A stretch of 64,000 bases of DNA from Dasypus novemcinctus (GCF_030445035.2 NC_080694.1:71997147-72061146), one strand, 5' to 3'; numbered from the stretch's first letter, positions 49,681 through 60,961 are shown. The notes: generated from the sequence alone by a model not told the origin. Numbers and translations are program-made.

Positions 49681-50673
49681 CTATTTTTGTCTTTTTTGTT
49701 GCTCTTCCACTCTCCTCCATCTCTGACTGTCCTGTTTTTTCCTTTCTTCCTGCAGAACTCCCTTAAGAATTTCTTGAAGGGGAGGTTTCTTGTTGATATA
49801 CTCTTTCAGTTTCTGTTTATCTGTGAATATTTTGAACTCTCCATCATTTTTGAAGGCTAGTTTAGCTGGATATAGTATTCTTGGTTGGAAATTTTTTTTC
49901 CTTTAGTACGTTGACTATATCATACCACTACCTTCTTGCTTCCATGGTTTCAGATGAGAAATCAGCACTTAATCTTGCTTCCCTTGTATGTGATGGTTTT
50001 CTTTTCTCTTGCTGCTTTTAGAATTTTCTGTTTGTCTTGAGCATTGGATAATTTGACAAGTATATGTCTTGGGGTGGGCCTGTTGGGGTTTATGACCAGT
50101 GGAGTGCGCTGTGCTTCTTGGATATGTACATCTGTCTCTTTCAGTAGATTTGGGAAGTTTTCAGTCATTATTTCCTGCAACACTCCTTCTGACCCCTTTC
50201 CCTTCTCTTCTCCTTCTGGAATGCCTATAATATGTATGTTTGAGTGTTTTGCATTATCATTCAGGTCATTAAGTCCTATCTGGATTTTTTCTACCTTTTT
50301 ATTGACCACTTCTACTATCTGTTTGATTTCCAATGCACTGTCTTCCACATCACTAATTCTCTGCTCTGCCTCTTCTAGTCTGCTGATATTTGCTGCAAGT
50401 GTATTTTTGATTTCTTGAATTGTGGTGTTCATTTCCATCATATCTGTTATTTTTTTGCGCATGTCTGCAATTTCCCCTCCAAGTGTTGTCTTCATGTTGT
50501 TAACCTCTTTCATTACTTCATCAAATTTGTCGGTGATAAATGTTCTGAGATCCTTTCATTGCTTGTGCGAAGTTCTGCTCCCCTTCCTGATTTTTAGTTT
50601 GTTGATTGGATTCAGTCATGTTTTCCTGATTACTGGTTTGGTTTGTAGATTTTTGTTGCTGTCTTGTCATCAT
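49681..50673 (-). pseudogene. L1 ORF1: RNA-binding chaperone, broken
   Basis: ORF1 protein trimerises by a coiled coil and coats L1 RNA. The start is at 50,673 (MMTRQQQKSTNQTSNQEN). The largest open piece (49,962-50,513) shows heptad-rich coiled coil (IQEIKNTLAANISRLEEAEQ), the RRM region (HSNIHIIGIPEGEEKGKGSE, ENFPNLLKE) and the start of the C-terminal domain (RHILVKLSNAQDKQKILKAA). Frameshifts near 50,550 and 49,965 and a stop in the last part break it. The ORF1 end overlaps the upstream in-frame ATG of ORF2. Confidence 0.85.
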
Positions 50674-53008
50674 TTTTCCTTGACGGGTTTAATCAGATCC
50701 GTAGCTTCTTTGTCTAGTCTTGGTGATTAATTAACTGGGTTTTTTTTTGCATAAGCGTTATATCTTCTCTTTGTCACTTTGTTCTTCCTATTCGAATTTC
50801 TTATTGCTGGTTAAGTTCACTTTAAAGGAATGTATTAGTGCTGGGGAAAGGCAATTGTGTAAGGAAGGAAAAAGTGTAAAGTAGTATTTGTGATATATGT
50901 TAACAAAGCATCAATATGAGTTCTGGGAGGATGGAGGTTAGATCATGTAAATTGTGTAGAGTTCTAGTAGTAGGAAAGTACCCATAATAAGGTAGATGAC
51001 TGAATATGGGAGGAATATGGTACGTACTAAGAAGCTATTGTTTTCGTGAGAGAGGGAAAGACAAAAGAAAGGTAATCGTTTCAAGGGCAGATACCAGATG
51101 GAAAACTAAACAAAGGTATTAGAAATTAAGAGTTAGACACTTAGTGGATCAAAGAAAGGGAGTTGGAATGTAGGAGAGATAGCAGATGGTGGAGGATATC
51201 AAGTTGTAGGGGAAAGGGGTTAGTGTAGATAGCCTAAATCTATTCACAGAGAAATGAGGCAGTGGAAGATGAGGAAACCCAGTAAATGTGAGGTGTTTCC
51301 TGCAGGACCTATTGTATTGTTAAGATAAAATAGAATAAGAAGAAGATCAGGGACAAGAAAGAGAGGATTTAAAAAAAAAAAAAAAGGAAAAAGAGACTTT
51401 GGGGGATACGCTGGGAGAAAATACTAGGGGATAATGCAATGCCAGGAATCAGAACATTAAAAAACTTGAATAAAAAAAATAGAAATAGAATAAAAATAAA
51501 AGCAAAACAAAATAAAGAAGAAAAAATGCAAACTTTGAGGGCTAGGATATTCAAGGGCCTCAGATGTCAGATGAACCTCAGGGCGTGGTGGATTCAGGGA
51601 TGGACAGTCTGAGGTATTAAGGCCTCAAGAGGTGTGAGTCTCTGGCGTGTGGGCCGCCAGAGTCCAGGGAACTCAGACTTGGCAACCTCAAGTCCAGTTA
51701 ATGGGAATCCTGGGAGCACCACAGTGCATCACAGCCTTCAGGGATCCCCACAGCTGGGTGCCAGCCCTATGGGTGAGGTCTCATCCACAAGCTCTATCTT
51801 GTGTTCTTTGTCCTACAATTCACTCACTAGGGTCTATTGTGTGGATATATCACCAATTGAGTTCAGGAACCCTCCCACCCTGCGGTCCCCAGGAACGTCC
51901 CCCTGGGGGCTCCTCTAGGCTGCAGCCAATTTAATGACTCAAATCAAATATCCAGGTCCGGGGGAGGGGCTCCAGCCAGAAACGCTAATAGCAGAGTCCA
52001 AACCCGAAATTTCCACGCTTCGCAAAATATTCCCCTAATCAGGTTCCAAACATCTGGCACCCCGTGAGACCCTGGTAGCGTCTCTTTGTTGCTATCACTT
52101 TGAGACTGCTGTAGTTCCACAGCAGGGGTGGGGAGGTGGGGGCGTGGCTCTAGGCGGAAACGCTATTGTTTGTGTCCGCAATCACAACTTCCCCCCGCTT
52201 TGCCCTAAAACCCCCATCTGTCTGCCCAAATGGGTCTGCAAGCACCTCCCTTCCCACAAACCCCCAATAGGCCGCCCAGGGCCCACAAACTCCCCAGTAC
52301 TGCAGAGGCTCCAAAAAATAAAAAATAAATAAATTAAAAAAAAAACAAAACAAAGAACAGAAACCCCTCCGCAGGCCCGGCTCTGGCCACCGCTGCCCGC
52401 CGCCGCGGCCTGGACCGGCCCCGCCCAGCTCCGTATGCCGCCGCGGCCTGGCCCGGCTCCGCCCGGCTCCGCTCGCTTCAGCGGCCCGGCCCGGCTCCGG
52501 CGTCTGCCTCCCGCCGCCGCAGCCTGGACCAGCCCCGCCCGGCTCCGTACACCACCACGGCCCGGCCCGGCTCCCCCGGCTCCACTCGCTACAGCGGCCC
52601 AGCCCGGCTCCGGCTTCCGCTGCGGCCCGGCTCAGCCCCGCCCGGCCCTGCTCGCCACCGCCGAAGCCCGGCCCGGCTCCGCCCGGCTCCGTAGGCCTCT
52701 GCAGCCCAGCCCAGCTCCGGCATCCACCGCTGCAACCCGGCCTGGCTCAGCCCCACCACGCGGCGCTAGATGCTTCGGCTCCACCTACCCAAGGAGGGAA
52801 TCCTCTACAGGTAGCTGGGATCTCCGTGTATATTTCACAGACGGATCCTCTCTGTTACCTTCCCTCCAAATCGATGTCCAGACACCTCCGGACCAGCAAA
52901 AATCCCGAAACAATCTGGTCCCAAAGAGTCTCCAACGCCGCCCAGCCGATTCCCTGCAGAAGACCCTAACAGGGAAGTTCACTCAGCCGCCATCTTGCCC
53001 CCTCTCCC
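50674..53008 (-). promoter_or_regulatory. L1 5' UTR with CpG-rich promoter
   Basis: The part at about 52,365-52,800 is very GC- and CpG-rich. It is built from imperfect repeats of 'cccggctccgcccggctccg'-like units, which is why a 193-codon Pro/Ala/Arg frame opens on the + strand (52,435-53,016). A YY1-like site lies 11 bases from the 5' end, matching the known placement in L1 promoters. Two copies of a 'gggg..ggctc.ag.c.gaaacgct' block (51,962 and 52,138) suggest further internal duplication. Confidence 0.8.
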
Positions 53009-53021
53009 CCTCTTAGCTATT

Positions 53022-53340
53022 ATGTCCTTGGATAGCCATGTGACCATCTGCCAGCCTCTCCATTACACCCTCGTCATGAATCAGTGCTTTTGCATCCTGT
53101 TAGCATGTGTGTGGTTGGGTGGACTACGTTGTCTCAGAAGCTTCTGCTACACAACAGTTGCCAATCTGTGGTCTCAGTAAGCTGGATCACTTGGTGTGTA
53201 AGATACCTGTTCTGAAAAAGACTCCCTGTGGTGAAGAGAGTTCTAATGAGCTCACACTCTCAGTGGTTTACATTTTTATGTTAGCTGTTCCTCTGTGCTT
53301 AATTCTCACTTCCTATGCTTGTATAGGACATGCTGGTATA
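53022..53340 (+). pseudogene. Olfactory receptor pseudogene (OR2-like), 3' half
   Basis: This continues 42,803-43,148 across the L1: MSLDSHVTICQPLHYTLVMN (end of helix 3; the usual DRY Arg is Ser), LACVWLGGL (helix 4), KLDHLVCKIPVL (loop 2), ESSNELTLSVVYIFMLAVPL and CLILTSYACIGHAG (helix 5 and loop 3). Frameshifts lie near 53,140 and 53,190. Similarity stops at about 53,340, so helices 6-7 are missing; the truncation is independent of the L1. Confidence 0.87.
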
Positions 53341-54161
53341 TTTAGTTTAGAAAGAATTCTAAGTAAATGTCAAAATTGGCTTATTACCTGAAAATATTTT
53401 TTACTTTTCCATATATTCCCATGAAATTAAAACTTCTGTGATGTTAAAAAAAATACATTTGATCTTTTTTGTAATTTAAGTTATCCTTTTCATAAGCTAT
53501 TTGTAATTCACAGGAATACAGTAACTTTTAGTTTGGGGAAAGGAAGCTTAGCAAGATTTGTGTCAAATTCATTATACAGAAACTAGTTAAAATGTCATGA
53601 TTGGTTTCTTAATATACCCTTGTGACTTGGCTTCTATTAATGTGAATAACTTCTAGGCCTGTGAAGATTGCTCACTTCAGGAGGGTGAGCGTCTTCCAGA
53701 CTCTTATGTTGAAGAAACCCACAGAAAAGTCTTACTTGTACTAGACAACTTCATTCTCTACTTACAAATTACAGGATTATATGTTCGTTATCTTCAACTG
53801 TGAAGGATACATTGGTAAATGTTTGCAAAACTCTTTTGAACTGAAGGCAGGTATTATATTTGAAATTGTAAGTGTTCTATCCTTTGTGTAAAGTATGAGC
53901 AAACCTGAGATCACCATTTCAAGAATGGTGATCAAAGACATTTCTTTTTTTTTCCTCAAGGAGTGAGTCATTGTTGAAGATAAAAGAAAGACAGCAAGCC
54001 TTTTTAATTCTTATTTGTAGTGACCCTAAAAACTGTGGACATGCATTTGTGAAAGTCTCTAAAGTAGAAGTCAAGATGGTGTAACTATGATTTTCTCCAC
54101 ACTGGCCACATCATCAGATCTGGGAAACATAACAATGGAAGTCTGAGAAGAGCTCCTTCCT
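53341..54161. other. Unassigned spacer
   Basis: No gene or recognised repeat. Confidence 0.4.
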
Positions 54162-54470
54162 CAGTGATGGTCAATCTTATGTGTTAACTTGGCTAGATTA
54201 TGGGGCCCAATTGCTTGTTTCAGTGAAGGCCTTCGTTATGTGTGTTATTTCACCTATTTTCAGTTGATTGCATCTAGAATCAATAAAGAAAATTAACCTT
54301 CAGCAATGTGGGAAGTCCTCTCCTACACTAAGGTGGAGATCTTAAAAACCAGATCTGAAGTTTTCAGAGGTTGGAAGAAAAATCCCTGTCTCAACTACAG
54401 CATGGGCTCCTATCAGAATTTTCTGCCAAACAGTTTGTCCAGGGAATTTAGACTTCACAACTAAAGAAAG
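54162..54470 (+). mobile_element. ERVL-type (MLT2-like) LTR fossil
   Basis: 'tgatggtcaatcttatgtgttaacttggc' near the start, 'cagttgattgcatctagaatc' and 'ccttcagcaatgtgggaagtc' (read in part) follow the order of MLT2-type LTRs. It is a fragment, old, and cut by the L1 tail that follows. No coding content. Confidence 0.55.
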
Positions 54471-54474
54471 TGTG

Positions 54475-55690
54475 GTACTCTCTAAGCCAAACTCAGCATG
54501 CAAATACATTACCTTCCCCCCAGCATGGGCATGAATCCAGGGGATGAGCCTCCCTGGTACCAAGGGGTTACTACCAGTCATGAGCTGGTGATGCAAGTAG
54601 AAAAAGACCTTGAATACAATGGGGAAATGCTAAAGACAAATGAGTTTGTATGACTAAGAGACTTCAAAATGAGTCAGGAGGTCATCAGAGGGTCGTGCTT
54701 ATGCATGTCTCAGCAGAATCACAGAGACAGCCAAAGTAGATATAACCAGAGGTATAGTTGCTCCTGAGGGCTATGGAGATGCAGAGTTTCTACAGTCATA
54801 GCAGATGGCTATGGAGTTCAGTGCCTTGCCAGTTTGCCCTACTTTGAAATTTGTGCTCCTAAATGTGATGGAGTTGGACTCAGATGTGACCTTTCTACAC
54901 ATGCTGCTTCTTTCACTTTTACTGAAACTGTGGTTGGTGCTTGGATTGGTGTATATTCAGGAGACTTGAATCTCTGGATTGACCATGTGCCAGATGGACC
55001 CTGAGCCTCAGCATAGTTGAAACACCTACTCTCTTGTTCATTGGGCTTATCCAGGTCATCTAGCAAGGAGGTGAAGATGGTCAACCATCACACCAGGGAA
55101 CCAAGAGTGTCTACAACTGCAGGCAGGAGAATCACATCCATCAGCCATGTGGAATTTAAGTGTGCTCTCAATTTAGAGTTAGATTGGACATCACCATCCC
55201 AGGGTCCACGGGATGGAGGAATAAAATTTGGATTAGAGTGGACTTACTGGTATTCTACTATAGAACTATTGTGACTATAGCAATGGAAGAAATTGTATCA
55301 CTGATGTGGAGACAGTGGCCACAGAATTTGCTAAGGGCAAGGAAAGGGAAGAAGAAGAGGTGAGATGTGAGAAGATTTTTGGGACTAGGAGTTGTCCTGA
55401 ATGATATTGCAGGGACAGATGCAGGAAATTATATATCCTGCCATAACCCACTGTATGGCCTGGGGTAGAGTGTAAACTACAATTTAAGCTTTAATCCATT
55501 TGGTGTAGTAGTGCTCCAAAATGTATTCACCAAATGTGTCTCCATGATGAAAGACTTTGTTAATATGGGAGGACTGAGGTGGGATGGCGTTTTGGGTATA
55601 TGGGAACTTCTTATATATTTTAATGTAACATTTTTTGTGATCTATGTATCTTTAGAAAAAAGAAAATTAAATAAAAGATAAAAGCTTTTT
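54475..55690 (+). mobile_element. 5'-truncated L1 3' UTR
   Basis: It is colinear with 21,770-22,980: 'ctctctaagccaaactcagcat', 'gatgagcctccctggtacca', 'cttgaatctctggattgacc', then the G-rich part and 'aatgtaacattttttgtgatctatgta' with an A-rich tail. Short frames (54,839-55,084; 55,017-55,274; 55,160-55,363) are repeat artefacts. Confidence 0.87.
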
Positions 55691-56997
55691 AAAAAATATA
55701 AACAAAGGAGCAATAGTCACAAGAAAATATATAATATATAAATGAAAAAAAAAAACTGTGGCAAAGGACATATGCTTGTGGAATTCATTGGTCTTCCTAT
55801 GTTACCTACATCCTGAAGTAACTGGATTGATAGAACTATGGAATGCCCTGCTGAAGACTCAATGTGGTGCCAACTTATGGCAATACCATTCAGGATTGGG
55901 CAATCTTCTCCAGGAGGATGTGAATTCTCTAAGTGTCCAATTTATGGTGCTTTTTTTTTTTAATTTTTGTTTTTGTTTTTGCATTATCAGGATTCAAAAT
56001 CCAGGAATCAAGACGTAAATGGGGGCGGTGGGGTTGAATGGGACCTTATATTTTTTTAATGTAATTTTTAAAAATAAATAAATAATAATAAAAAAAGAAG
56101 TAAATGTGGGAGTGCTACTAGTCACTATTACACCTAGTGATTCATTAGAAAAAAAAAATATTTGCTTCCTGTCCCCATGACCATATGATCTCCTGGTCTA
56201 GAGGTCTCTATTCCAAAGGTTGATGTGTATCAGTCATGAAATACAACAGTGTTCCCTTTGAACTAGAAGTTAGACTGCCACCTTGCCACCTTTGACTCCT
56301 AATGCCTCTGAATTAAAAGCAAAAAACAGAGTTACTGTACTGAGGAGTGATTGATCCTGATTACTAAGGGCAAATCAGATGGCTATATAATGGAACAAAG
56401 GAAGATTACATCTGGAATATAAGAGAATCCTTAAAGCAGGTCCTGTGATTAAAATCAATAGGAAACTACAACAATCTATTACAGGTAATACTGCTAATGG
56501 TTCAGGCTCTTTAAAAATGAAGGTTTGAGTTACCAATTCCCCTAGCAAAGAACTACAAACATTTGAGGTGCTTGCTGAAGATAACAGGTAATATGGACTG
56601 GGTAAAGGAAGAAGGTAGTTATAAATATCCGTTAAGACCACTTGACCAATTGCAGAATTGAGGAATTGTCATTATTGTGAGTATTTCTTCCTTATTTTGT
56701 TATTAAATATATTTTCACATATAGAAAGCTAATGTTTTTTTTTCTTCCCTCACTTATCCCCTTTTCATATAACACAACTGGTACTAATTTTATATTAGAA
56801 TTTTCAACTTACAGGTATCGATAATAGGAGTGAATATCACCCAAGGACTTGCGTCCTCTTCTGTGGAGAGAGTGTATTTTTGGTTGTACATAGGGCAATT
56901 GTGTCAAGTTAAATAGAAGTATAAAATAGTTATTAACTTTATTTGAATTTTAAATATAACCAAAGGTGTGTTTATGAGTACCAATTGACAAGGATGG
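55691..56997. other. Spacer with a minimal L1 tail
   Basis: No gene. 56,021-56,098 (ggggcggtggggttgaatggg, cttatatttttttaatgtaa, poly-A) is an ~80-bp L1 3' end, possibly flanked by a short gtaaatg repeat. The rest is unassigned. Confidence 0.55.
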
Positions 56998-57122
56998 ACT
57001 GTGATGGTAAAGTTCATGTGTTAACTTGGCATGTTAAAGTGTCCTGTTTTTAGTTAAGAACAAACGTAATTGCAATTGTGAGAGTATTTCATAGGTGAGA
57101 TTTGCATATACAATCACTGTAT
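56998..57122 (+). mobile_element. ERVL-type (MLT2-like) LTR, 5' part (fossil)
   Basis: 'tgtgatggtaaagttcatgtgttaacttggc' (read in part) is the same LTR start as at 54,164. The fragment stops where the L1 5' end begins, so the L1 probably inserted into it. Confidence 0.48.
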
Positions 57123-57561
57123 GTACAAACATAGGAGAGGAGGAGAGACAAAATGACAGCAGAGTAAGAAGCTCCAAGAGTAAGCTTATCTTACAGGGCA
57201 GTTAGTAACCACCCAGAGCTATCTCAAGCACCTGTTTGGGGGTCCCAGGAGACCAGAAGAACATCCTGCCACATCTGTTAATGAGTGAAAGGAGGAGATG
57301 GCCCATCTGCAAGGAAGATTTGTGAGTAAATACCCTACAACCTAAAGGCCAGCACCCATCCTCCACTAGCAGTGCAAGCCACCTTGGGAGATATTCCGTG
57401 GCTGGAGTTGAAAGCTCCATTTCCCAAAAAAGTGGGAGGAAGAGACGGTTGAGCACTGATTCCAGCTACCGATTAGTATACTCAAAGGGCTAAAGTATAA
57501 TCCTAAGAACCATTAAATTTGAACCTGTTGAAGTTGGAAAGAGCCTGGTATTGACAATTTT

Positions 57562-57930
57562 TGTTTTTAAAGATTTATTTATTTATTTAATTTCCCCCCC
57601 TCCCCCTGTTGTCTGTTCTCGCTGTCTATTTGCTGCGTCTCGTTTCTTTGTCCACTTCTGTTGTCGTCAGCGGCACGGGAAGTGTGGGCGGCACCATTCC
57701 TGGGCAGGCTGCACCCTCTTTTGCGCTGGGCGGCTCTCCTCACAGGCGCACTCCTTGCGCGTGGGGCTCCCCCACACGGGGGACACCCTTGCGTGGCTAT
57801 GGCACTCCTTGCGCGCATCAGCACTGTGCATGGGCCAGCTCCACGTGGGTCAAGGAGGCCCGGGGTTTGAACCGCAGACCTCCCATGTGGTAGACGGACG
57901 CCCTAACCACTGGGCCAAGTCCGTTTCCCT
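57562..57930 (-). mobile_element. DAS-SINE (armadillo tRNA-derived SINE)
   Basis: A perfect 15-bp target duplication (ggtattgacaatttt) lies at 57,547-57,561 and 57,931-57,945. On the minus strand: gggaaacggacttggcccag, A-box tggttagggcg, B-box ggtttgaaccgc region, DAS body, and an A-rich tail. Very similar to 18,552-18,917; probably young. Confidence 0.97.
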
Positions 57931-58079
57931 GGTATTGACAATTTTAACTCTGCATCCAGCTTGAGGGGAAGCAGAGCTGACTGAAAATCACAGTGATGGT
58001 GGGGACTGGCTTCTTTCCATCCAGATGGATTACAGCTCTATCCTAGGCCCCAGCCTCACCTCTGGCAGGGAGGAAGGTG

Positions 58080-59180
58080 GGGGAACCTGCTCCAGCTTCT
58101 CTAGATAATTGCAGGTACTTTTGGACAGCACAGACTGAATAGTCAGACACCTGGAGCTTCATCCCTACAACCCAATAGGACCAGAAAGGAGATGTGTTTC
58201 CTTGGCCTCTCTGACCAACAGCAGGTGCCTACATGAACTGGTTTATTAATTGCCTTCAATTACAACTCCACCCCAGCCCTAGGGATCAGGTGTTATCTCA
58301 GTCTTTCCCAGGGAACTGAAGGCACTTCTGGCCTGCATGAACTGGTTTATCACCTTCAATTCCAACTCCACATATGACCCATAGGAAAGGAGGGGGCTGG
58401 TGTTTCCTCAGCCTCTCTGGACAACTGTAGGTACTTTTGGTCTGCATGAACTCTACTGTTGGGTGCCTGTGGCTCCACCTCCAACCCCTATATGACAATA
58501 GCAGGGAGGTGTTTATCCAGTCTTTCAGGTAATGCAGGTGTTTTTAACTACACCAACTGAATAGAAACCTACAGCACCACCCCTGTCCTCAAGTAGGATA
58601 AGAGGGGGAATGAGTTTTCTCAGCTTTTCTGGGCAATGGCAGGCACTTTCATCCTGCACTGACTCAACTGGTGGGTGCCTGTAGATCTACTACCACTCCA
58701 AAATAGGAAAGGAGGGAGATGGTGTATCCTCAGCCTCTCTGGGCAACAACAGGTACTCTCAGCTTAAAGGGACTGAACAACTGAGTAACTGTAGATCCAT
58801 CCACACCATCCCATAGAGGAGGTTGGTCTTGCCCCGGCCTTTCCAGGCAACAACAGGCACTTTCAGTTCACAGGGACTGAGCTGTTGGGCATCAGTTTTT
58901 CCATTCCAACTCTAAAGCGCAGAAGGGACAATACTCCCTCAGCCTCTCAGGGCAACTAAAGGTATATGCAATCAACATGGATTAAATTCTTGAGCACTCC
59001 AGAGGGTCCATCCCCACCCCTGGCAAGGTCAGTCTACCTGGGCAACTGTGAGCATTTTGGATCTGCACAGCATAGATTACTACCCATACCTGCAGCTCCA
59101 ACCCTGCCCCAGGCGGGGAAGGAAAGGATGTGAAGCCTCACCAGTCACTCTGGGCAACTATAGATGGCAACTATAGATGG
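58080..59180 (+). repeat. L1 5' UTR monomer array, ~105-bp unit, about 11 copies
   Basis: The recurring phrase 'ctctctgggcaactgcaggcac' (with variants) occurs near 58,110, 58,210, 58,310, 58,420, 58,525, 58,630, 58,740, 58,845, 58,950, 59,040 and 59,150. Each is followed by 'ctgcac...gactgaactg..gggtgcctg...tcc' and then a purine-rich 'aggaaagga' block. Spacing is ~90-110 bases. Copies differ by perhaps 20-30%, so the array is old. Confidence 0.8.
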
Positions 59181-59592
59181 ATTTTTACACGTGGCTGTGG
59201 ATCTATCCCTACCCATGGCAGAGGAGATAGGTGGAAGAAGCGTCATTGGTTCCTGCAGCAACACAGAGAGTTTCAGCCTCCACAATTTACAATTCCAACT
59301 GCATCTTTTGCTCCTACTACACAACTGGCAAGGACAAAAGGGCAGGAAAGTCCTAAACTCAAAAGAGAAATTGCATGCAGAATAAATACATCAATTAAGC
59401 CAGAAGCCAAGACACCAACAAATAATTACAATCCACACCAAGAAATAGAAAGATATAGTCCAGTTAAAGGAACAAAACACTTCTTCAGATGACATAAAGG
59501 AGTTGAGACAACTAATCATAGATATTCAAACATATTTAATAAATTCAATGAAAAGGTCAAAGAGATTAAAGATATTAAGGAGACACAAGGGT

Positions 59593-60345
59593 TTCTCTGT
59601 AAGTCAAATGCAACATATAAACACACTGCCTTTCCACTGATGTGGGACATGACTCCCAGAGATGAGCCTCCCTAGCACTTAGGGATTATTACCAAGCACC
59701 AACAAGCTATGCATCTTGGAAAAGATCTTGAACAAAAGGCAGAAATGGTAAATACAAATGACTTTTTATGCTTAAGAGATTTCGATGTGAATCAGTAAGT
59801 CATTCCAGAAGTCATGTTTCTGTAAACTCAGCAGAATCTCATTGACTGCCACAAAACAGTGCCTCATTTAGCAGGGCTCCTGAGGGCACTAGAGACATCC
59901 AGACAAGGTAAGCAGGGCAGAAAGCTCAGAAGTTTAGCATCTGTCAGTGGGCTTTACTTTGAAATTTATACTCCACAGTGTAAAAGAGTTGGACCCACTT
60001 ATACTCTACTACTCATGGCTCTTCAGCCCCTTTTATTTGAGCCTATAATTAGCACTATACTTAATAAATATATGTTCCAGAGACTTAAATTTTAGTTGAT
60101 TCATGTGCCAGTGGAGCCCTGAATCTCAGCAGAGTTGCAAAACCTACTCAACAGTTCATTGGACTCACCCAGGACAACTAACAAGGAGATGATGGTGGGC
60201 AATGCCTAACCCAATGAACATAGTGTCTACAGTTGCAAGTTTGATAGTTTCACCCATTTGCCCCATGGGATCTAAAGTCCCTGTCAATTAGAAGCACAGT
60301 GAGCATCATCATCCCCAAACCTTCAAGATTGGGCAGTGAACAATG
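59593..60345 (+). mobile_element. L1 3' UTR, left part
   Basis: It is colinear with 21,770-22,510 and 54,480-55,210 (for example 'gggacatgactcccagagatgagcctccc', read in part, and 'accaagcaccaacaagctatg'). It is interrupted at 60,345 by the retrovirus-like element and resumes at 63,532. Confidence 0.88.
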
Positions 60346-60940
60346 TGAGGTAACAAGCATGCTACCATCGTTGGGCAGGCCCAGCACGTTGAGATGAGGC
60401 CTCGTCTCCTGCTGGGTGAGTGCTTGGTGCGGGTAGATTGTCGCCCCCCTGCTACTCTTGCCCGTAACGGCTGCCTCCTCTATCTCCACCCAGCATCCGG
60501 TCTCCATAGGGGCCGCCCTAGGGTAATCGGCCATCCTCTCCCGCGCCTCACCAGAACCCAACCCACAACTTCCCCTTATCTTCTGCCCCAGCCCCCATAT
60601 ACCCCCCGCCAGAATGATAACCTCACCTCTGCCCCTTTACCTAGCAACAGCCTCCAACAACCAATCGGAGGTCGCCTTCAGCTTAAGCCAATCCGCACCC
60701 CACACGTCGCCCCTTACCCTCGTACCTCACCCCCAACCGTCCCCCAGCCAATTAGCAGCCTCCCCTCACATACATTGCCTTATTTGGCTTAGCCTTGCTA
60801 CCGCCAGAGCCCTAGCCTATATAAACGCTTGTCTTCCTCAATAAAGCAGACGCGTTGCCACCACTCTCCGTCTCCGCAGCATTCTTCCCGCTGCTGTGCG
60901 TCCGCCCTTGAAAACGCCCGTTGTCCGCCGTGCGCCCTCA
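60346..60940 (+). repeat. 5' LTR
   Basis: Starts TGAGGTAACAAG and ends GCGCCCTCA. U3 is GC-rich with CCAAT-like motifs. TATA box tatataaa at 60,818-60,825; poly-A signal aataaa at 60,840-60,845. The short R and pyrimidine-rich U5 fit class II LTRs. The unusually short TATA to poly-A distance (15 bases) puts both signals close to the R start. Confidence 0.94.
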
Positions 60941-60941
60941 G

Positions 60942-60961
60942 TTGGCGCCCAAGCGTGGGGC
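60942..60961 (+). promoter_or_regulatory. Primer-binding site, lysine-tRNA type
   Basis: ttggcgcccaagcgtgggg lies one base after the 5' LTR and closely resembles the tRNA-Lys1,2 site used by several betaretroviruses. A strong splice-donor match (cag|gtaagg, GT at 60,964) follows at once. Confidence 0.85.

Larger units (their letters stand above)
43149..53008 (-). mobile_element. Full-length L1 (9.86 kb) inserted in the OR pseudogene
   Basis: A 13-bp target duplication (cctcttagctatt) lies at 43,136-43,148 and 53,009-53,021. On the minus strand the element runs from a 5' end with a YY1-like site (caagatggcggc, 52,986-52,997), through a ~2.3-kb 5' UTR (50,674-53,008), ORF1 (about 49,681-50,673), ORF2 (45,807-49,624) and a ~2.66-kb 3' UTR (43,149-45,806) to the poly-A tail. 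Few breaks in the ORFs mark it as young. At almost 10 kb it is much longer than the 6-7 kb typical of human and mouse L1. Confidence 0.96.
57123..59592 (+). mobile_element. L1 5' UTR and start of ORF1
   Basis: It begins with 'aggagaggaggagagacaaaatgacagcag', comparable to a YY1-bearing L1 start (caaaatggcggc). It is followed by a ~900-base unique leader (interrupted by a DAS-SINE), an array of ~105-bp monomers (58,080-59,180) and an ORF1 start region at about 59,480-59,590 encoding DDIKELRQLIIDIQT (coiled coil). The sequence then jumps directly to L1 3' UTR at about 59,593. Most of ORF1 and all of ORF2 are missing. Confidence 0.75.

Noticed and set aside
52435-53016. 193-codon Pro/Ala/Arg frame on the plus strand
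   Set aside because: It lies antisense to the CpG-rich L1 5' UTR and reads the repeat units; no evidence of a protein.
57609-57964. Frames of 94-137 codons on both strands
   Set aside because: They lie in the DAS-SINE and recur in the other DAS copy at 18.5-18.9 kb.
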